Shown: positions 47,516-62,223, counted from the stretch's first letter. The stretch is DNA of 64,000 nt from Knoellia koreensis (GCF_013041615.1 NZ_JABEPQ010000004.1:62001-126000); one strand, 5' to 3'. A program made the numbers and translations. Notes: a model not told the origin generated them from the letters alone.

Positions 47516-49464
47516 CACTGGATCACCCACACAGCACCGAGGATGGCGACGACGCCGGCGAGCATCGTCAGGGCATAGGACCGCGCAAAACCGTTCTGCA
47601 GCTTGCGCAGACGGCTCGACGTGCCACCGATGAGGGCGGCGAGCCCACCGACACCGCCGTCGATGCCGCGGTTGTCGGCGAAGACGAGCGCACGCGTCAG
47701 GTGGATGCCGGGGCGCATGAACACGGCCTCGTTGACGTCGTCCTGGTAGAGGTCACGCCGCGCAGCGCGGGTGAGCAGCGAGCCGGTCGGCGCCGTCTCC
47801 GGCACCGAGTCGCGCCAGTAGCGCAGCCAGGCCAGCGCGACACCGCCTGCGACGAGCAGCAGGGTCAGCGTGATGAGGACGGGGACCGGCAGCACCGGGT
47901 GCTCGCCCTCCGCGTGTCCGCCGACGACCGGCTCGAGCCAGCTGCTGAAGGTGCCACCGATCGACAGCACGAGACCCAGCAGCGCCGAGCCGACGGCGAG
48001 CACCATCATGGGCACGGTCATGAGCAGCGGCGACTCGTGCGGGTGCACGTCGTCCGTCCAGCGCTTCTTGCCGTGGAAGGTCATGAAGAACAGGCGCGAC
48101 ATGTAGAACGCGGTGATGCCGGCACCGATGAGCGCGGCGCCACCGAAGACCCACGGCCGCCAGCCCTCGCCGATGAACGCCGCCTCGATGATCTTGTCCT
48201 TGGACCAGAAGCCCGAGAACGGCGGGACGCCGAGGATCGCGAGCCAGCCGAGGCCGAACGTCGCCCAGGTGATCTTCATGGCGCCGGACAGCCCGCCGAA
48301 GCGGCGCATGTCGACCTGGTCGTTCATGCCGTGCATGACCGACCCGGCGCCGAGGAACATCCCGGCCTTGAAGAAGCCGTGCGTGACGAGGTGGAAGATC
48401 GCGAAGGCGTACCCGACCGGGCCGAGGCCCGCGGCGAGCATCATGTAGCCGATCTGCGACATGGTCGAGGCCGCCAGCGCCTTCTTGATGTCGTCCTTGG
48501 CGCAGCCGACGATCGCACCGAACAGCAGCGTGATCGCGCCGACGATGACGACGACCAGCTGGGCGTTGGGTGCGCCCTCGAAGATGAAGTTGCTGCGCAC
48601 GATGAGGTAGACGCCGGCGGTCACCATGGTCGCCGCGTGGATGAGCGCGGACACCGGGGTGGGACCGGCCATCGCGTCACCGAGCCAGCTCTGCAACGGG
48701 AACTGCGCGGACTTTCCGCAGGCACCGAGCAGCAGCATCAGCCCGATCGCGGTGAGGACGCCGGAGCCGGCGCCGCCGGAGGCCTCCTGCACACCGGCGA
48801 AGGTGACGGTGCCGAACGCCGCGAACATGATCATGATCGCGACCGACAGCCCGAAGTCACCGACGCGGTTGACGACGAACGCCTTGTTGGCGGCGGTGGC
48901 GTAGGCCGGGTTGTAGTTCCAGAACCCGATGAGCAGGTAGGACGCGAGACCCACGCCTTCCCAGCCGACGTAGAGCAGCAGGTAGGAGTCGGCGAGGACG
49001 AGCAGCAGCATCGCCGCGACGAACAGGTTGAGGTAGGCGAAGAACCGGCGCTTGTCCGGGTCGTGCTCCATGTACCCCAGCGAGTAGACGTGGATGAGCG
49101 ACCCGACGAACGTGATGAGCAGGACGAACGTCACGGACAGCTGGTCGACGAGCATCCCGGCGTTGAGCTGGAACGACCCGGCCGGGACCCAGTTGTAGAG
49201 GTCGAGGTGCATGGCGCGGGACTCGCCGTCGCGGCCGAGCATGGCGATCCACACGATGAAGCCGACGACGAAGGCCGACCACGACATGGCGACCGCGAAC
49301 AGCGGGCCCCACTTGTCGGTGCGGCGTCCGCCGAGGAGGAGGACCGCGGCGCCGAGCGCGGGGAGCGCGACGAGGAGCCAGGCGTATGCCGTGATGCCGG
49401 TTGCCGCGTGCGCGGCCGCGGGTTCGGAGGTCACCGCGGCGGCGAGAGGTTGCAGGGTGGTCAC
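47515..49464 (-). CDS. nuoL: NADH-quinone oxidoreductase subunit L
   Basis: The 649-residue protein has about sixteen helices. It has the NuoL motifs [37 protein letters not shown] and [19 protein letters not shown], and a long C-terminal lateral helix with the [13 protein letters not shown] segment. It is the distal proton-pumping subunit. GTG at 49464 lies 13 bases after the nuoK stop. Confidence 0.96.
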   Translation of the reverse strand: MTTLQPLAAAVTSEPAAAHAATGITAYAWLLVALPALGAAVLLLGGRRTDKWGPLFAVAMSWSAFVVGFIVWIAMLGRDGESRAMHLDLYNWVPAGSFQLNAGMLVDQLSVTFVLLITFVGSLIHVYSLGYMEHDPDKRRFFAYLNLFVAAMLLLVLADSYLLLYVGWEGVGLASYLLIGFWNYNPAYATAANKAFVVNRVGDFGLSVAIMIMFAAFGTVTFAGVQEASGGAGSGVLTAIGLMLLLGACGKSAQFPLQSWLGDAMAGPTPVSALIHAATMVTAGVYLIVRSNFIFEGAPNAQLVVVIVGAITLLFGAIVGCAKDDIKKALAASTMSQIGYMMLAAGLGPVGYAFAIFHLVTHGFFKAGMFLGAGSVMHGMNDQVDMRRFGGLSGAMKITWATFGLGWLAILGVPPFSGFWSKDKIIEAAFIGEGWRPWVFGGAALIGAGITAFYMSRLFFMTFHGKKRWTDDVHPHESPLLMTVPMMVLAVGSALLGLVLSIGGTFSSWLEPVVGGHAEGEHPVLPVPVLITLTLLLVAGGVALAWLRYWRDSVPETAPTGSLLTRAARRDLYQDDVNEAVFMRPGIHLTRALVFADNRGIDGGVGGLAALIGGTSSRLRKLQNGFARSYALTMLAGVVAILGAVWVIQ

Positions 49465-49477
49465 TGTGGCGGGCCCC

Positions 49478-49777
49478 TTACAGCTTCAGCAGGTTGGCGT
49501 CGTCGACCGAGGCCGACCGGCGGGCACGGAAGATGGCCACGATGATGGCCAGACCGACGACAACCTCGGCGGCGGCGACGACCATGACGAACAGGGCGAT
49601 GACCTGCCCGTCGAGGTTGCCGTGCATCCGGGCGAACGTCACGAACACGAGGTTGGTCGCGTTCAGCATCAGCTCGACGCCCATGAACACGACGATGGCG
49701 TTGCGGCGCATCAGCACCGTGGCCCCACCGATCGCGAACAGGATGGTCGCGAGGTAGATGTAGTTGACGAGGTTCAC
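49478..49777 (-). CDS. nuoK: NADH-quinone oxidoreductase subunit K
   Basis: This 99-residue, three-helix subunit has the conserved membrane glutamates in [16 protein letters not shown] and [19 protein letters not shown]. The length is standard. GTG at 49777 overlaps nuoJ by GTGA. Confidence 0.96.
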   Translation of the reverse strand: MNLVNYIYLATILFAIGGATVLMRRNAIVVFMGVELMLNATNLVFVTFARMHGNLDGQVIALFVMVVAAAEVVVGLAIIVAIFRARRSASVDDANLLKL

Positions 49778-50544
49778 CGGCTCTCGCCCTCCTCGATCTC
49801 GTGCTCGATGGCCTCCTCGGCCTCGACGTGCCTCGTGGGCACCGTGATCTGCTCACGGGCCTCGAGCACACGCGACACGGACAGCTCGCTGGGCGTGCCG
49901 TCCGGGAGGAGGGCCGGCGTGTCGACCGCGTTGTGGCGGGCGTAGACACCGGGTGCCGGCAGGCCGGCGACGTTCTCGTTCGACTTCACGCGACGCTGGG
50001 ACTGCAGCTTCTGGCTGGGCTTGGCGCCGAGCCGTTCGCGGTGGGCCAGGACCATGGCGCCGAGCGCGGCGGTGATCAGCAGCGCCGAGGTGATCTCGAA
50101 GGTCCAGACGTACTGGCCGAAGATCAGCTCCGCGACGCCGGTGACGTTGCCGGGGTTGGAGTTGGGTCCGTCGAGCCCCTTCATCGGGCCGAACTGGGCG
50201 CGGCCGATGGCGGCGAACAGCAGCGAGCCGAGGCCGAGCGCGAGCAGCAGGGTCGCGATCTTCTGTCCCTTGAGCGTCTCGACGAGGGAGTCGGCGGAGT
50301 CGACACCGACGAGCATCAGGACGAAGAGGAACAGCATCATGACCGCGCCGGTGTAGACGAAGATCTGGATGATGCCGAGGAAGTCGGCGTCCTGGGCGAT
50401 GTAGAAGATGCCGAGGTTGACCATGACCAGCGCCATGCCGATGGCGGCGTGGACGGCCTTCTTGGCAAAGAGCAGGCCCAGGGCGGCGATCACGCAGATC
50501 GGGCCGAGGATCCAGAACAGGATCTGTTCTCCGAGGCCGGTCAT
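49774..50544 (-). CDS. nuoJ: NADH-quinone oxidoreductase subunit J
   Basis: The 256-residue protein has five helices in the first 175 residues ([40 protein letters not shown]). A charged soluble tail of about 80 residues ([19 protein letters not shown] to [14 protein letters not shown]) follows; actinobacterial NuoJ often carries such a tail. ATG at 50544 follows GGGAGG. A 76-base gap separates it from nuoI. Confidence 0.94.
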   Translation of the reverse strand: MTGLGEQILFWILGPICVIAALGLLFAKKAVHAAIGMALVMVNLGIFYIAQDADFLGIIQIFVYTGAVMMLFLFVLMLVGVDSADSLVETLKGQKIATLLLALGLGSLLFAAIGRAQFGPMKGLDGPNSNPGNVTGVAELIFGQYVWTFEITSALLITAALGAMVLAHRERLGAKPSQKLQSQRRVKSNENVAGLPAPGVYARHNAVDTPALLPDGTPSELSVSRVLEAREQITVPTRHVEAEEAIEHEIEEGESR

Positions 50545-50620
50545 GCGAGGACCTCCCGAGGACACGAGTGAGGCACGAGCGAGGCCCGCAGGGCCGACGA
50601 GCAGGGCCAGTTCAGCGCAG

Positions 50621-51319
50621 TCACCGGCGCACCGCCTCGGTGGTGTCGCGGGTGGCCTGGCGGCCGTCGGCGACGGTGTCCACGCCCTCGACGGGGTCAC
50701 CGCTGGGGGCGGTGCCGTCCTCGGGCTGGGCGTCGTGCTCGCGCACCCACTCCTCCTGCTCCGGCGTGGCCCGGGTGACCTTGCCGAGGTAGTAGTCGCG
50801 CTCGTCCGTGCCGGCGACCATGGGGTGCGGCGGCGCGACCATGCCCTCCTGGAGCGGCGCGAGCAGCTGGTCCTTGGTGAAGATCAGGTCGGCGCGCGAG
50901 TGGTCGGCGAGCTCGTAGAAGTTGGTCATCGTGAGGGCCCGGGTCGGGCACGCCTCGATGCACAGCCCGCAGAAGATGCAGCGCAGGTAGTTGATCTGGT
51001 AGACGCGGCCGTACCGCTCCCCCGGGCTGAACCGTCCGACGCCGTCGGCGTCGTTGGGGGCACCCTCGACGAGGATCGCGTCGGCCGGGCAGGCCCACGC
51101 GCACAGCTCGCAGCCGACGCACTTCTCGAGCCCGTCGGGGTGGCGGTTGAGCTGGTGGCGGCCGTGGTAGCGCGGCTGGGTGGGCCGCTTCTCCTCGGGG
51201 TACTGCTCCGTCTCGAGCTTGCGGAACATGGTCGCGAAGGTGACGCCGAAGCCGGCGACCGGCGCGAACAGCTCGGAGAGGAACCCGCCCTTCTTGTCCT
51301 GCTCGGGGCGGTCAGGCAT
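50621..51319 (-). CDS. nuoI: NADH-quinone oxidoreductase subunit I
   Basis: The 232-residue subunit has two 4Fe-4S clusters: Cys67/70/73/77 ([12 protein letters not shown]) and Cys114/117/120/124 ([12 protein letters not shown]). [18 protein letters not shown] region [18 protein letters not shown] is typical of actinobacterial NuoI. It carries an acidic C-terminal tail of about 40 residues. It overlaps the nuoH stop by eight bases. Confidence 0.96.
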   Translation of the reverse strand: MPDRPEQDKKGGFLSELFAPVAGFGVTFATMFRKLETEQYPEEKRPTQPRYHGRHQLNRHPDGLEKCVGCELCAWACPADAILVEGAPNDADGVGRFSPGERYGRVYQINYLRCIFCGLCIEACPTRALTMTNFYELADHSRADLIFTKDQLLAPLQEGMVAPPHPMVAGTDERDYYLGKVTRATPEQEEWVREHDAQPEDGTAPSGDPVEGVDTVADGRQATRDTTEAVRR

Positions 51320-52730
51320 GGGTGGCCTCCTCCGTCGATGCGGATGGGTCGGTGCCGCGCTCGGTCAGCGCGGGTGCGGGCTCGCGCAGCCGCTGCCCGG
51401 GCAGCGGCGGCACGGGGTAGCCGCCTGCGAAGGGGTCGATCTCCTCCGGCGGCGGCGCGTCCTTCTCGGCCTCGCGCTCGATCTTCTTGTTGTCCCAGAT
51501 CCACGAGGCGAGCAGCACGCCGCCACCGACGAGGACGATGAACGCGATCATGACGAGCGGGAACGTGCGGTTGCCGATGGTGAGGGCGGGCCCGCCGATC
51601 CAGTTGTTCTGGGCGGCGCGCAGGAAGGCCACGACGACGACCCAGGCCAGGGTGAACGGGATGAGGAACTTCCACCCGAACCGCATGAACTGGTCGTAGC
51701 GGACGCGGGGCAGTGAGCCGCGCAGCCAGACGAAGAAGAACATGAACGCCCAGAGCTTGATGACGAACCAGAGCAGGCCCCACCAGCCCTCGTTGAACAT
51801 GCCGTCGTTGATGGCGGCGATGCCGGGAGGCGCCTGCCAGCCGCCGAGGAACATCGTCGTCGCGAGCGCGGAGACGGTGAACATGTTGACGTACTCACCG
51901 AGGAAGAACATCGCGAACTTCAGCGAGGAGTACTCGGTGTGGAAGCCACCGGTGAGCTCGCCCTCACCCTCGGCGAGGTCGAACGGCAACCGGTTGGTCT
52001 CGCCGACCATCGTCACGACGTACACGAGGAAGCTCGGGATGAGCACGATGTACCAGAAGTTGTTCTGGGCCGCGACGATCTGCGAGGTCGACATCGACCC
52101 GGCAAAGAGGAACACCGCCACCAGCGACAGACCCATCGCGATCTCGTAGGAGATGACCTGGGCGGTGGAGCGCAGGCCACCGAGCAGCGGGTAGGTCGAG
52201 CCCGAGGACCAGCCGGCGAGCACGATGCCGTAGACGCCGACACCGGCGACGGCCAGCACGAGCAGCACGGAGACGGGGACGTCGGTGAGCTGCAGCGGGG
52301 TGCGGTGCCCGAACATCGACACCATCGGGCCCATCGGGATGATCGCGAACGACACGAACGCCATGGCGCCGGCGATGGCGGGGGCCAGAGCGAAGACGAC
52401 CTTGTCGGCGTGCTTCGGCGTCAGGTCCTCCTTGAGCGCCAGCTTGATGCCGTCGGCGAGGGTCTGGAGCAGGCCGAACGGGCCGGTGCGGTTGGGGCCG
52501 GGACGCTGCTGCATCCGGCCGATCACGCGCCGCTCGAACCAGATCATGATGAGCGTGTTGACGAGCAGGAACACGAAGATGAGCAGGGCCTTGACGAGGC
52601 TGAGCCACCAGGGCGTGTCGCTGAAGTCGGCCACGGGGTTGTCCGTGGGGTCGGTCGTCGCGGCCAGCGCCCCACCCGCGAGGTGAGGTATGCCGGTCAC
52701 GACGTCCGCGGCATACGTGAAAGTGCTCAT
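51312..52730 (-). CDS. nuoH: NADH-quinone oxidoreductase subunit H
   Basis: The 472-residue protein has the NuoH core ([53 protein letters not shown]) with eight or nine helices. An N-terminal extension of about 40 residues and a C-terminal tail of about 60 residues ([19 protein letters not shown]) are common in actinobacteria. Two 8-mer copies sit in its first codons. It overlaps nuoG by ATGA. Confidence 0.96.
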   Translation of the reverse strand: MSTFTYAADVVTGIPHLAGGALAATTDPTDNPVADFSDTPWWLSLVKALLIFVFLLVNTLIMIWFERRVIGRMQQRPGPNRTGPFGLLQTLADGIKLALKEDLTPKHADKVVFALAPAIAGAMAFVSFAIIPMGPMVSMFGHRTPLQLTDVPVSVLLVLAVAGVGVYGIVLAGWSSGSTYPLLGGLRSTAQVISYEIAMGLSLVAVFLFAGSMSTSQIVAAQNNFWYIVLIPSFLVYVVTMVGETNRLPFDLAEGEGELTGGFHTEYSSLKFAMFFLGEYVNMFTVSALATTMFLGGWQAPPGIAAINDGMFNEGWWGLLWFVIKLWAFMFFFVWLRGSLPRVRYDQFMRFGWKFLIPFTLAWVVVVAFLRAAQNNWIGGPALTIGNRTFPLVMIAFIVLVGGGVLLASWIWDNKKIEREAEKDAPPPEEIDPFAGGYPVPPLPGQRLREPAPALTERGTDPSASTEEATHA

Positions 52731-55218
52731 TGCGTCACCTCCGCGACGTCGGCGGCCTTGGCGAGGGCGACCACCGCACCGGCGTCGACACCGAGGTCAC
52801 GGTGCACGTAGCTGCCGGGCGACTTCGTCGGGAGCCAGACCACGTGGTCGACCATGTCAGGAACGACCTCGGCGGGCACCGTCACCGCGCCGTGGTCGGT
52901 CGAGATGCGCACGGAGTCACCGTCGGTGAGGCCGAAGGCGGCAGCGGTCGCGGGCGACACGCGCGCGCTCGGGTCGTGGCGCGTGCCGGCGAGGAACGGC
53001 TCGCCCCGCTGGAGCGTGCCGTCGTCGAGCAGCAGGTGCCAGGTGGCGAGGACGACCTCGCCCTCCCCGAACGTCGGTACGTCGGTGGCGCCCACAGCCG
53101 GGGCCGAGGCGCGGGTGCCGGTCCACGGGCCGAGCGTCCGCATCTCGGCGCGCACCTCGGCCAGCGTGCGCGCGCCGAGGAAGGCGCCCATCTCCGAGGC
53201 GAGCATGTCGAGCACGCGGTAGTCGGACTGGGCGTTGGTATCGAGCGCCGCCTCGAAGGGGCGCACCCGGCCCTCCCAGTCGACGAACGTGCCGCCCTTC
53301 TCGGCGTGCGGCGCGACCGGCAGCACGACGTCGGCGACCGCAGTCACCGTCGACGGGATGAAGTCGAGCGAGACGACGAAGGTCTTGGCGAGCGCCTCCT
53401 CGGCGCGGTCGTCACCGAGGTCGTCGGTGTCGACACCGCCGACGACGAGCGCGTCGATCGCGCCGGTCGTCGCGGCCTCGATGATGCCCGCGGTGTCGCG
53501 TCCGGCTGCGTCGGGCAGCCCGACGACGTCCCAGGCGTCAGCGACCTGCTCGCGCGCGGTGGCGTCCGACACGGGACGACCACCGGGCAGCAGCGTGGCC
53601 AGCGCACCGGCCTCGAGCGCGCCGCGCTCACCGGCCCGACGCGGCACCCAGGCGAGCCGGGCACCGGTCGACGACGCGAGTGCGGCGGCTGCGGACAGCG
53701 CACCCGGCACGGTCGCGAGCCGCGACCCGGCGAGGACCACGACGCCCTCGCCCTGCAACGCCTGCGCGGCCTTGGCCGCGGCACCGTCACCGGTGACACC
53801 GTCGCCGAGGGCACGCAGCACCTCGGCCTCGGTGCCCGGGGCGGACGGGATCAACGTCCCGTTCAGCTTGTCGAGCCCGCGCGTGGCGAAGGGCGCCACG
53901 GCATACACGGCCGTCTTGTTCCTGCGGACCGCCTTGCGCAGCCGCAGGAAGACGATGGGGCTCTCCTCCTCGGGCTCGAACCCGACGAGGACGACGGTCT
54001 TGGCCTGCTCGAGGTCGGAATAGGAAACCGAACCCCCGGCCCCATCCTCCGAGATCCCGGTGGCCACGACCGTGGACGCGAGGAACTCCGCCTCCTCGAC
54101 CGAGTGCGGACGCGCGCGGAAGTCGATGTCGTTGGTGGCCAACACGGTTCGCGCGAACTTGCCGTAGGCGTAGGCGTCCTCGGCGGACACCCGGCCACCC
54201 GTCAGGACACCGGTGGCCTTGGCGGCCTGGAGGCCGGCGGCCGCGGCGGCCAGCGCCTCGGGCCAGGTCGCGACGTGCAGCTCGCCGTCCTCGCCGCGCA
54301 CCATGGGGTACTCGAACCGGTCACCCATGGTGGCGTACTGGAAGGCCCAGCGGCCCTTGTCGCAGTTCCACTCCTCGTTGACCTCGGGGTCGTTGATCGC
54401 CATGCGGCGCAGCACGACACCGCGCCGGTGGTCGGTGCGCACCGCACAGCCGGACGCGCAGTGCTCACACACCGACGGCGTCGACATGAGGTCGAACGGG
54501 CGGCTGCGGAAGCGGTAGGCCGCACCGGTCAGGGCACCCACCGGGCAGATCTGCACGGTGTTGCCGGAGAAGTAGGACTTGAACGGCTGCTCCTCATAGA
54601 TGCCGACCTGCTGCAGCGCGCCACGCTCGACGAGCGCGATGAACGGGTCACCGGCGATCTGCTCGGAGAAACGGGTGCAGCGGGCACACAGGACGCAGCG
54701 CTCCCGGTCGAGCAGCACCTCGGAGGAGATGTTGATCGGCTTGGGGTAGGTGCGCTTGACGTCCTCGAAGCGGCTCTTGGGGCGGCCGTTGCTCATCGCC
54801 TGGTTCTGCAGGGGGCACTCGCCGCCCTTGTCGCAGACCGGGCAGTCCAGCGGGTGGTTGATGAGCAGCAGCTCCATCACGCCCTGCTGCGCCTTGTCGG
54901 CGACCTTGGACGTGTGCTGGGTCTTGACCTCCATGCCCTCGGACACGGTGATGGTGCACGACGCCTGCGGCTTGGGCATCGGGCGCAGGGCGCCGTCGGG
55001 GCCGGGCGTCGCGATGTCGACGAGGCACTGGCGGCAGGCGCCGACCGGGTCGAGCAGCGGGTGGTCGCAGAACCGCGGCACCTCGACGCCGATCTGCTCG
55101 GCGGCGCGGATGACGAGGGTGTTCTTGGGCACCGACACCGGCACCCCGTCGATGGTGAGGTTCACCATCTCGACGGGGGGCTGGCCGGCGCCCGCGGCCT
55201 TCTTGTCTTCGGTCACAG

Positions 55219-55222
<4 letters not shown>
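52727..55222 (-). CDS. nuoG: NADH-quinone oxidoreductase subunit G
   Basis: The 831-residue iron-sulfur subunit carries the N1b 2Fe-2S ligands (Cys52, 63, 66, 89) and the His-Cys3 motif with [14 protein letters not shown] (about 123-136). The N4 cysteines (CVLCARC, then ICPVGAL) and an N7-type CEHCASGC motif follow, then a molybdopterin-oxidoreductase-like domain. The C-terminal third contains the MopB-like [18 protein letters not shown] segment. ATGA overlaps link it to nuoF and nuoH. Confidence 0.96.
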
Positions 55223-56528
<1,306 letters not shown>

Positions 56529-56532
<4 letters not shown>

Positions 56533-57499
56533 GCCTTGCCCTCCTTGCCCTTGCCCTCGGCCCCGTCGTCGAAGAGGGTGCCCTGGGCGGTCGGCTTCTC
56601 GTCGGGGTCGTTGGCCGCGGCATTGCCGGAGGTATGCCGTCCCGGCGCCTTCGCGTCGCCGGTCGCCTTCGCCTCGGTCTTGGCGTCGGCCTTGGCGTCG
56701 GTCTTGGCGTCGGCGCTCTTGTTGTCGGAGCTCTTGTTGTCGGCGCTCTCGTCGTCTGCCTTCGTGCTGTCGGCCTTCGGCGCCTTCGGGGCGGTCCAGC
56801 CGTGCTCGTGCGCGACCTCGAGACCGGCCAGGGAGGCCGGGCCCGCGCCCACACCCTCGTCGGCGAGGCCGTCGTTGAACCCGGCGAGCACCCGCGAGAC
56901 CTGCTTGAAGGTGCAGACCTTGTTCGGTCCACGCGAGGGTTTGACGTCCTTGCCGGCGCGCAGGTCGTCGACGAGCGCCTTGGTCGACTCGGGCGTCTGG
57001 TTGTCGAAGAACTCCCAGTTGGCCATCACCACGGGGGCGTAGTCGCAGGCCGCGTTGCACTCGATCCGCTCGAGCGTGACCTTGCCGTCGGGCGTGGTCT
57101 CGTCGTGGCCGATCCCGAGGTGCTCGGAGACCTCGTCGAAGATCTGGTCGCCGCCCATGATCGCGCACAGCGTGTTGGTGCAGACGCCGACGGTGTACTC
57201 GCCGTTGGGGTGACGCTTGTACTGCGTGTAGAAGGTCGCCACACCCGACACCTCGGCGGTGCTGAGGTCGAGCTTGTCGGCGCACCAGTCGATACCGCGG
57301 CCCGTGACGTAGCCGTCGACGCTCTGCACCAGGTGCAGCAGCGGCAGCAGCGCCGAGCGCTTCTGCGGGTAGCGCGCGATGACCTGGGCAGCGTCGGCGT
57401 CGAGACCGGCGAGCTGCTCGGCGGTGTAGGGCTCCTTGGACTCGGCGGCCACCGTCAGGTGCCCGGCCGCAGTCTGCATACCGAAGTTGTCACCAGCCA

Positions 57500-57500
<1 letters not shown>
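56529..57500 (-). CDS. nuoE: NADH-quinone oxidoreductase subunit E with long low-complexity tail
   Basis: The 2Fe-2S thioredoxin-like NuoE part (about 20-235) has Cys107, 112, 148 and 152 as ligands (GVCTNTLC, ECNAACDY). A tail of about 90 residues is made of Lys/Asp/Ala repeats (DNKSSDNKSADAKTDAKADA and similar) and ends KGKEGKA. This nearly doubles the usual exposed end and is probably disordered. It overlaps nuoD by one base and nuoF by ATGA. Confidence 0.94.
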
Positions 57501-58851
<1,351 letters not shown>

Positions 58852-58852
<1 letters not shown>

Positions 58853-59727
58853 CAGTTGTAAGACCTCCGCTGGTCCGGCGGCGGGACGGTGGCGCCCTTG
58901 TACTCGACCGGGATGCCGCCGAGGGGGTAGTCCTTGCGCTGCGGGTGGCCCGGCCAGTCGTCGGGCATGAGGATGCGCGTGAGCGCGGGGTGCCCGTCGA
59001 ACTCGATGCCGAACATGTCCCACGTCTCGCGCTCGTGCCAGTCGTTGGCGGGGTAGATCGAGACGATCGACGGGATGTGCGGGTCGCTGTCGGGGCAGGT
59101 CACCTCGAGGCGCACGCGGCGGCCACCGTGAGTGATCGACAGCAGGTGGTAGACCGCGTGCAGCTCGCGGCCCTCCTCGTGCGGGTAGTGCACGCCGCTG
59201 ACGCCGGTGCACAGCTCGAAGCGCAGCGCCGGGTCGTCACGCATCGCCCGCGCGACCGTGGGCAGGTGCTCGCGGCGGACGAACAGAGTCAGCTCACCGC
59301 GGTCGACCACGACCCGCTCGATCGCCTCGCCGTATGCCGCGTCGCCGGCACCGCTGTCGAGGGCGCCCTCGAGCCGGTCGGCGATCTCGTCGAAGTAGCT
59401 GCCGTAGGGCCGAACTGCCGTGCCGGGGAACAGGATCGGGCTGCGCAGGCCGCCGTAGCCGGAGGTGTCGCCACCCTCGACCGCGCCGAACATGCCGCGC
59501 CGCTCACCCACGACGACCGGGTCGGGTGCCGTGCCCGGCTGGGCCGGCAGCCGCTCGCCGCTCTCCCGGTCGACGACGGTGCCCGGCTGGTTCGGAGCCG
59601 TGGAGGTCGCGGCCTGGGAGGCCGGCTGGTCGGGGCCGGCCGTCTTGTCCTGCGCCGACGCCTTGCTCTGGGTGCCGTCGATGTTGCTGTTCGCGGTCGC
59701 CTGCTTCGGGTCCTTCTCCTCGGCCAT
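58852..59727 (-). CDS. nuoC: NADH-quinone oxidoreductase subunit C
   Basis: The 291-residue NuoC has a disordered N-terminal region of about 80 residues rich in Gln, Ala and Thr. The 30-kDa family core follows ([53 protein letters not shown]). It is much longer than the short-cluster NuoC (181 residues). It overlaps nuoB and nuoD by one base each. Confidence 0.95.
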
Positions 59728-60371
59728 CAGGCGGCACCTCCGTGCGTGTGGCCGGCGTCGTGCGTGTGGCCCACCGGGGAGATCGGCAGCTGGTTGGGGC
59801 TGGCGCTCCCGGCGCCGGCGGCCAGCAGGCCGGTCATCTCGTGGGTCGGGGTCGCGCGCAGCGCGGCCTCCTCGGCGGCGCGGGCCGCGGCCACGCGGTT
59901 GACGCCCAGCTTGGAGTTCTGGATCTGCTCGTGCAGCGTGAGGATCGCGTTGAGGAGCATCTGCGGGCGGGGCGGACAGCCCGGCAGGTAGACGTCGACC
60001 GGGATGATGTGGTCGACCCCCTGGACGATCGCGTAGTTGTTGAACATGCCGCCGGAGCTGGCGCAGACACCCATCGAGATGACCCACTTGGGCTCGGGCA
60101 TCTGGTCGTAGACCTGGCGCACGACCGGGGCCATCTTCTGGCTCACGCGGCCGGCGACGATCATCAGGTCGGCCTGCCGGGGCGTGGCCGAGAACCGCTC
60201 CATGCCGAAGCGGGCGATGTCGTAGTCGGGCGTGCCGACCGCCATCATCTCGATGGCGCAGCAGGCCAGGCCGAACGTCGCCGGCCAGACCGAGCTCTTG
60301 CGCATGTAGCCCGCGACCTGCTCGACCGTCGTCAGCAGGAAGCCGGCAGGCAGCTTCTCCTCAACACCCAT
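59727..60371 (-). CDS. nuoB: NADH-quinone oxidoreductase subunit B
   Basis: The 214-residue N2-cluster subunit has Cys37, Cys38, Cys103 and Cys132 ([27 protein letters not shown]). A His-rich tail, [15 protein letters not shown], is unusual and could bind metal. ATG at 60371 is the family start; the frame upstream is filler overlapping nuoA. Confidence 0.96.
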   Translation of the reverse strand: MGVEEKLPAGFLLTTVEQVAGYMRKSSVWPATFGLACCAIEMMAVGTPDYDIARFGMERFSATPRQADLMIVAGRVSQKMAPVVRQVYDQMPEPKWVISMGVCASSGGMFNNYAIVQGVDHIIPVDVYLPGCPPRPQMLLNAILTLHEQIQNSKLGVNRVAAARAAEEAALRATPTHEMTGLLAAGAGSASPNQLPISPVGHTHDAGHTHGGAA

Positions 60372-60384
60372 TGCCTCTTGCCTC

Positions 60385-60750
60385 TCAGTCCCAGTCCAGG
60401 CCGCCGCGGCGCCATACATAGGCGTAGGCGACGAACACGGTCAGGATGAACAGCACCATCTCCACCAGCGCGAACAGGCCCAGCTGGTCGAAGGCCACCG
60501 CGAACGGGTAGAGGAACACCGACTCGATGTCGAAGATGATGAACAGCATCGCGGTCAGGTAGTACTTGATCGGCACGCGCAGCCCGCCACCCGCGGCCTG
60601 CGGGGTGGGCTCGATGCCGCACTCGTAGGCGTCGAGCTTGGCGCGGTTGTAGCGCTTGGGGCCCGAGATCGCGGCCGCGAAGACCGAGAAGACGGCGAAA
60701 CCGCCACCGATCGCCAGCAGGAACAACAGCGGGACGTAGGGGTCCGTCAT
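60385..60750 (-). CDS. nuoA: NADH-quinone oxidoreductase subunit A
   Basis: The 121-residue, three-helix subunit has [16 protein letters not shown] and FLYPFAVAF motifs. Unlike the short-cluster NuoA it has the typical Cys in YECG. It starts the fourteen-gene nuo operon plus the polyprenyl synthase. GAAGGGAAG lies upstream of the ATG as ribosome site. Confidence 0.96.
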   Translation of the reverse strand: MTDPYVPLLFLLAIGGGFAVFSVFAAAISGPKRYNRAKLDAYECGIEPTPQAAGGGLRVPIKYYLTAMLFIIFDIESVFLYPFAVAFDQLGLFALVEMVLFILTVFVAYAYVWRRGGLDWD

Positions 60751-60809
60751 CGCCGTGTCACTTCCCTTCCGTCGTAACTGCCTGCCGCAGGCTCAGGCCG
60801 TGCGGCCCA

Positions 60810-60815
60810 ATCCTA
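60810..60815 (-). promoter_or_regulatory. Possible -10 box of the nuoA-N operon
   Basis: TAGGAT on the minus strand, 60 bases before nuoA, fits the TANNNT -10 consensus of actinobacterial housekeeping promoters. No convincing -35 box is seen. The rest of the 120-base gap to the reductase stop shows nothing else. Confidence 0.35.
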
Positions 60816-60870
60816 GGGGCGGGCTCGCAGAATGCACGCGCGGCCTCGGTGCTGGTCGAGTGCGGGCCGC

Positions 60871-62223
60871 TCATGCGTCCGGGGCCATCTTGGAGAGGGC
60901 CACGATCAGCCGGTCGCTCGCGTCGCCGCCGTGCGGCTCGGCGAGGTTGGCCATGACCTTGAGGAGGAACTTCATGAGGGTCGTGCGCGGCAGGCCGTAC
61001 TTGGTGGCGAGCCGCATCACCTCTGGGTTGCCGATCATCTTCGCGAAGTACCGGCCCAGCGTGTAGTAACCGCCGAGCGCGTCGCCCATGACCTTCGGGT
61101 AGGACTGGAGGACCCGCTCGCGCTGGGCGTCGGTGCCGCGGGCGAAGGCCTGCGCGACGACCTCGGCCGCGAGCCGGCCGGACTCCATGGCGTAGGCGAT
61201 GCCCTCGCCGTTGAACGGGTTGACCATGCCGCCGGCGTCACCGACGAGCAGCAGGCCCTTGTCGTAGTGCGGCTGGCGGTTGAAGCCCATCGGCAGCGCG
61301 GCACCGCGGATCGGACCGACCATGGTCTCGTCGTTGTAGGTCCAGTCCTGCGGCATCGTCGCGACCCAGCGCCGCATGACGTCCTTGTAGTCGGTCTTGC
61401 CGAACGCGCTGGAGGTGTTGAGGATGCCGAGGCCGACGTTCGAGGTGCCGTCACCGACACCGAAGATCCAGCCGTAGCCGGGCAGCAGGACCTTCTTGCC
61501 GTTCTCGTCGGTCGACCACAGCTCGAGCCAGGACTCGAGGTAGTCGTCGTCGTGGCGTGGGCTCGTGTAGTAGGTGCGCACGGCGACGCCCATCGGGCGG
61601 TCCTCACGCTTCTCGCGCCCCACCGACAGCGACAACCTCGAGGAGTTGCCGTCGGCCGCGATGACCAGCGGCGCGGCATACCGAAGCTCTGGGCCAGTCG
61701 ACCGGCCCTTCTCGTCGACCGCCTTGGCGGTCACGCCGACGACCGCACCCCGGTCGTCGAGGATCGGCCCGGTGACGTTGGTCGACTCGCGGAGCCGCGC
61801 ACCGTGCTTGACGGCGTGCTTGGCGAGGATGTCGTCGAAGTCCTGGCGGGTGCGCACCAGGCCGTAGGGCGGGAAGCTCGCGAGGTCTGGCCACGGCAGC
61901 TGCAGGCGCATGCCGCCGCCGATGATGCGCAGGCCGTGGTTGCGGATCCAGCCGTCCTCCTCGGGCGTGGGGACGCCGAGGGTGATGAGCTCCTTGACCG
62001 CGCGGGGGGTGAGGCCGTCGCCGCAGACCTTCTCGCGCGGGAACGCGGTCTTCTCCAGGACGAGGACGTCCAGCCCGCTCATGGCGAGGTATGCCGCGGT
62101 GGCCGACCCGGCAGGGCCGGCGCCGACGACGATGACGTCGGCTGACTCCGTCGCCGGGGCGCTGCCCGACGCGGCGGGAATCGGTGTTGTCACGCTGTGC
62201 CTCACGCTTGTGAACGTCTTCAC
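60871..62223 (-). CDS. Geranylgeranyl-reductase-family FAD enzyme, likely menaquinone reductase
   Basis: The 450-residue flavoprotein has the FAD fold VIVVGAGPAGSATAAYLAMS, the family motif CGDGLTPRAV and LLVGDAGGMVNPFNGEGIAY. Family members saturate double bonds of isoprenoid chains; the M. tuberculosis member MenJ reduces one unit of the menaquinone tail. Location between menG and the nuo operon supports that role here. GTG at 62223 follows GGAG. A later GTG about nine codons on is possible. It overlaps nothing and ends 120 bases before nuoA, so it may be cotranscribed. Confidence 0.88.
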   Translation of the reverse strand: MKTFTSVRHSVTTPIPAASGSAPATESADVIVVGAGPAGSATAAYLAMSGLDVLVLEKTAFPREKVCGDGLTPRAVKELITLGVPTPEEDGWIRNHGLRIIGGGMRLQLPWPDLASFPPYGLVRTRQDFDDILAKHAVKHGARLRESTNVTGPILDDRGAVVGVTAKAVDEKGRSTGPELRYAAPLVIAADGNSSRLSLSVGREKREDRPMGVAVRTYYTSPRHDDDYLESWLELWSTDENGKKVLLPGYGWIFGVGDGTSNVGLGILNTSSAFGKTDYKDVMRRWVATMPQDWTYNDETMVGPIRGAALPMGFNRQPHYDKGLLLVGDAGGMVNPFNGEGIAYAMESGRLAAEVVAQAFARGTDAQRERVLQSYPKVMGDALGGYYTLGRYFAKMIGNPEVMRLATKYGLPRTTLMKFLLKVMANLAEPHGGDASDRLIVALSKMAPDA

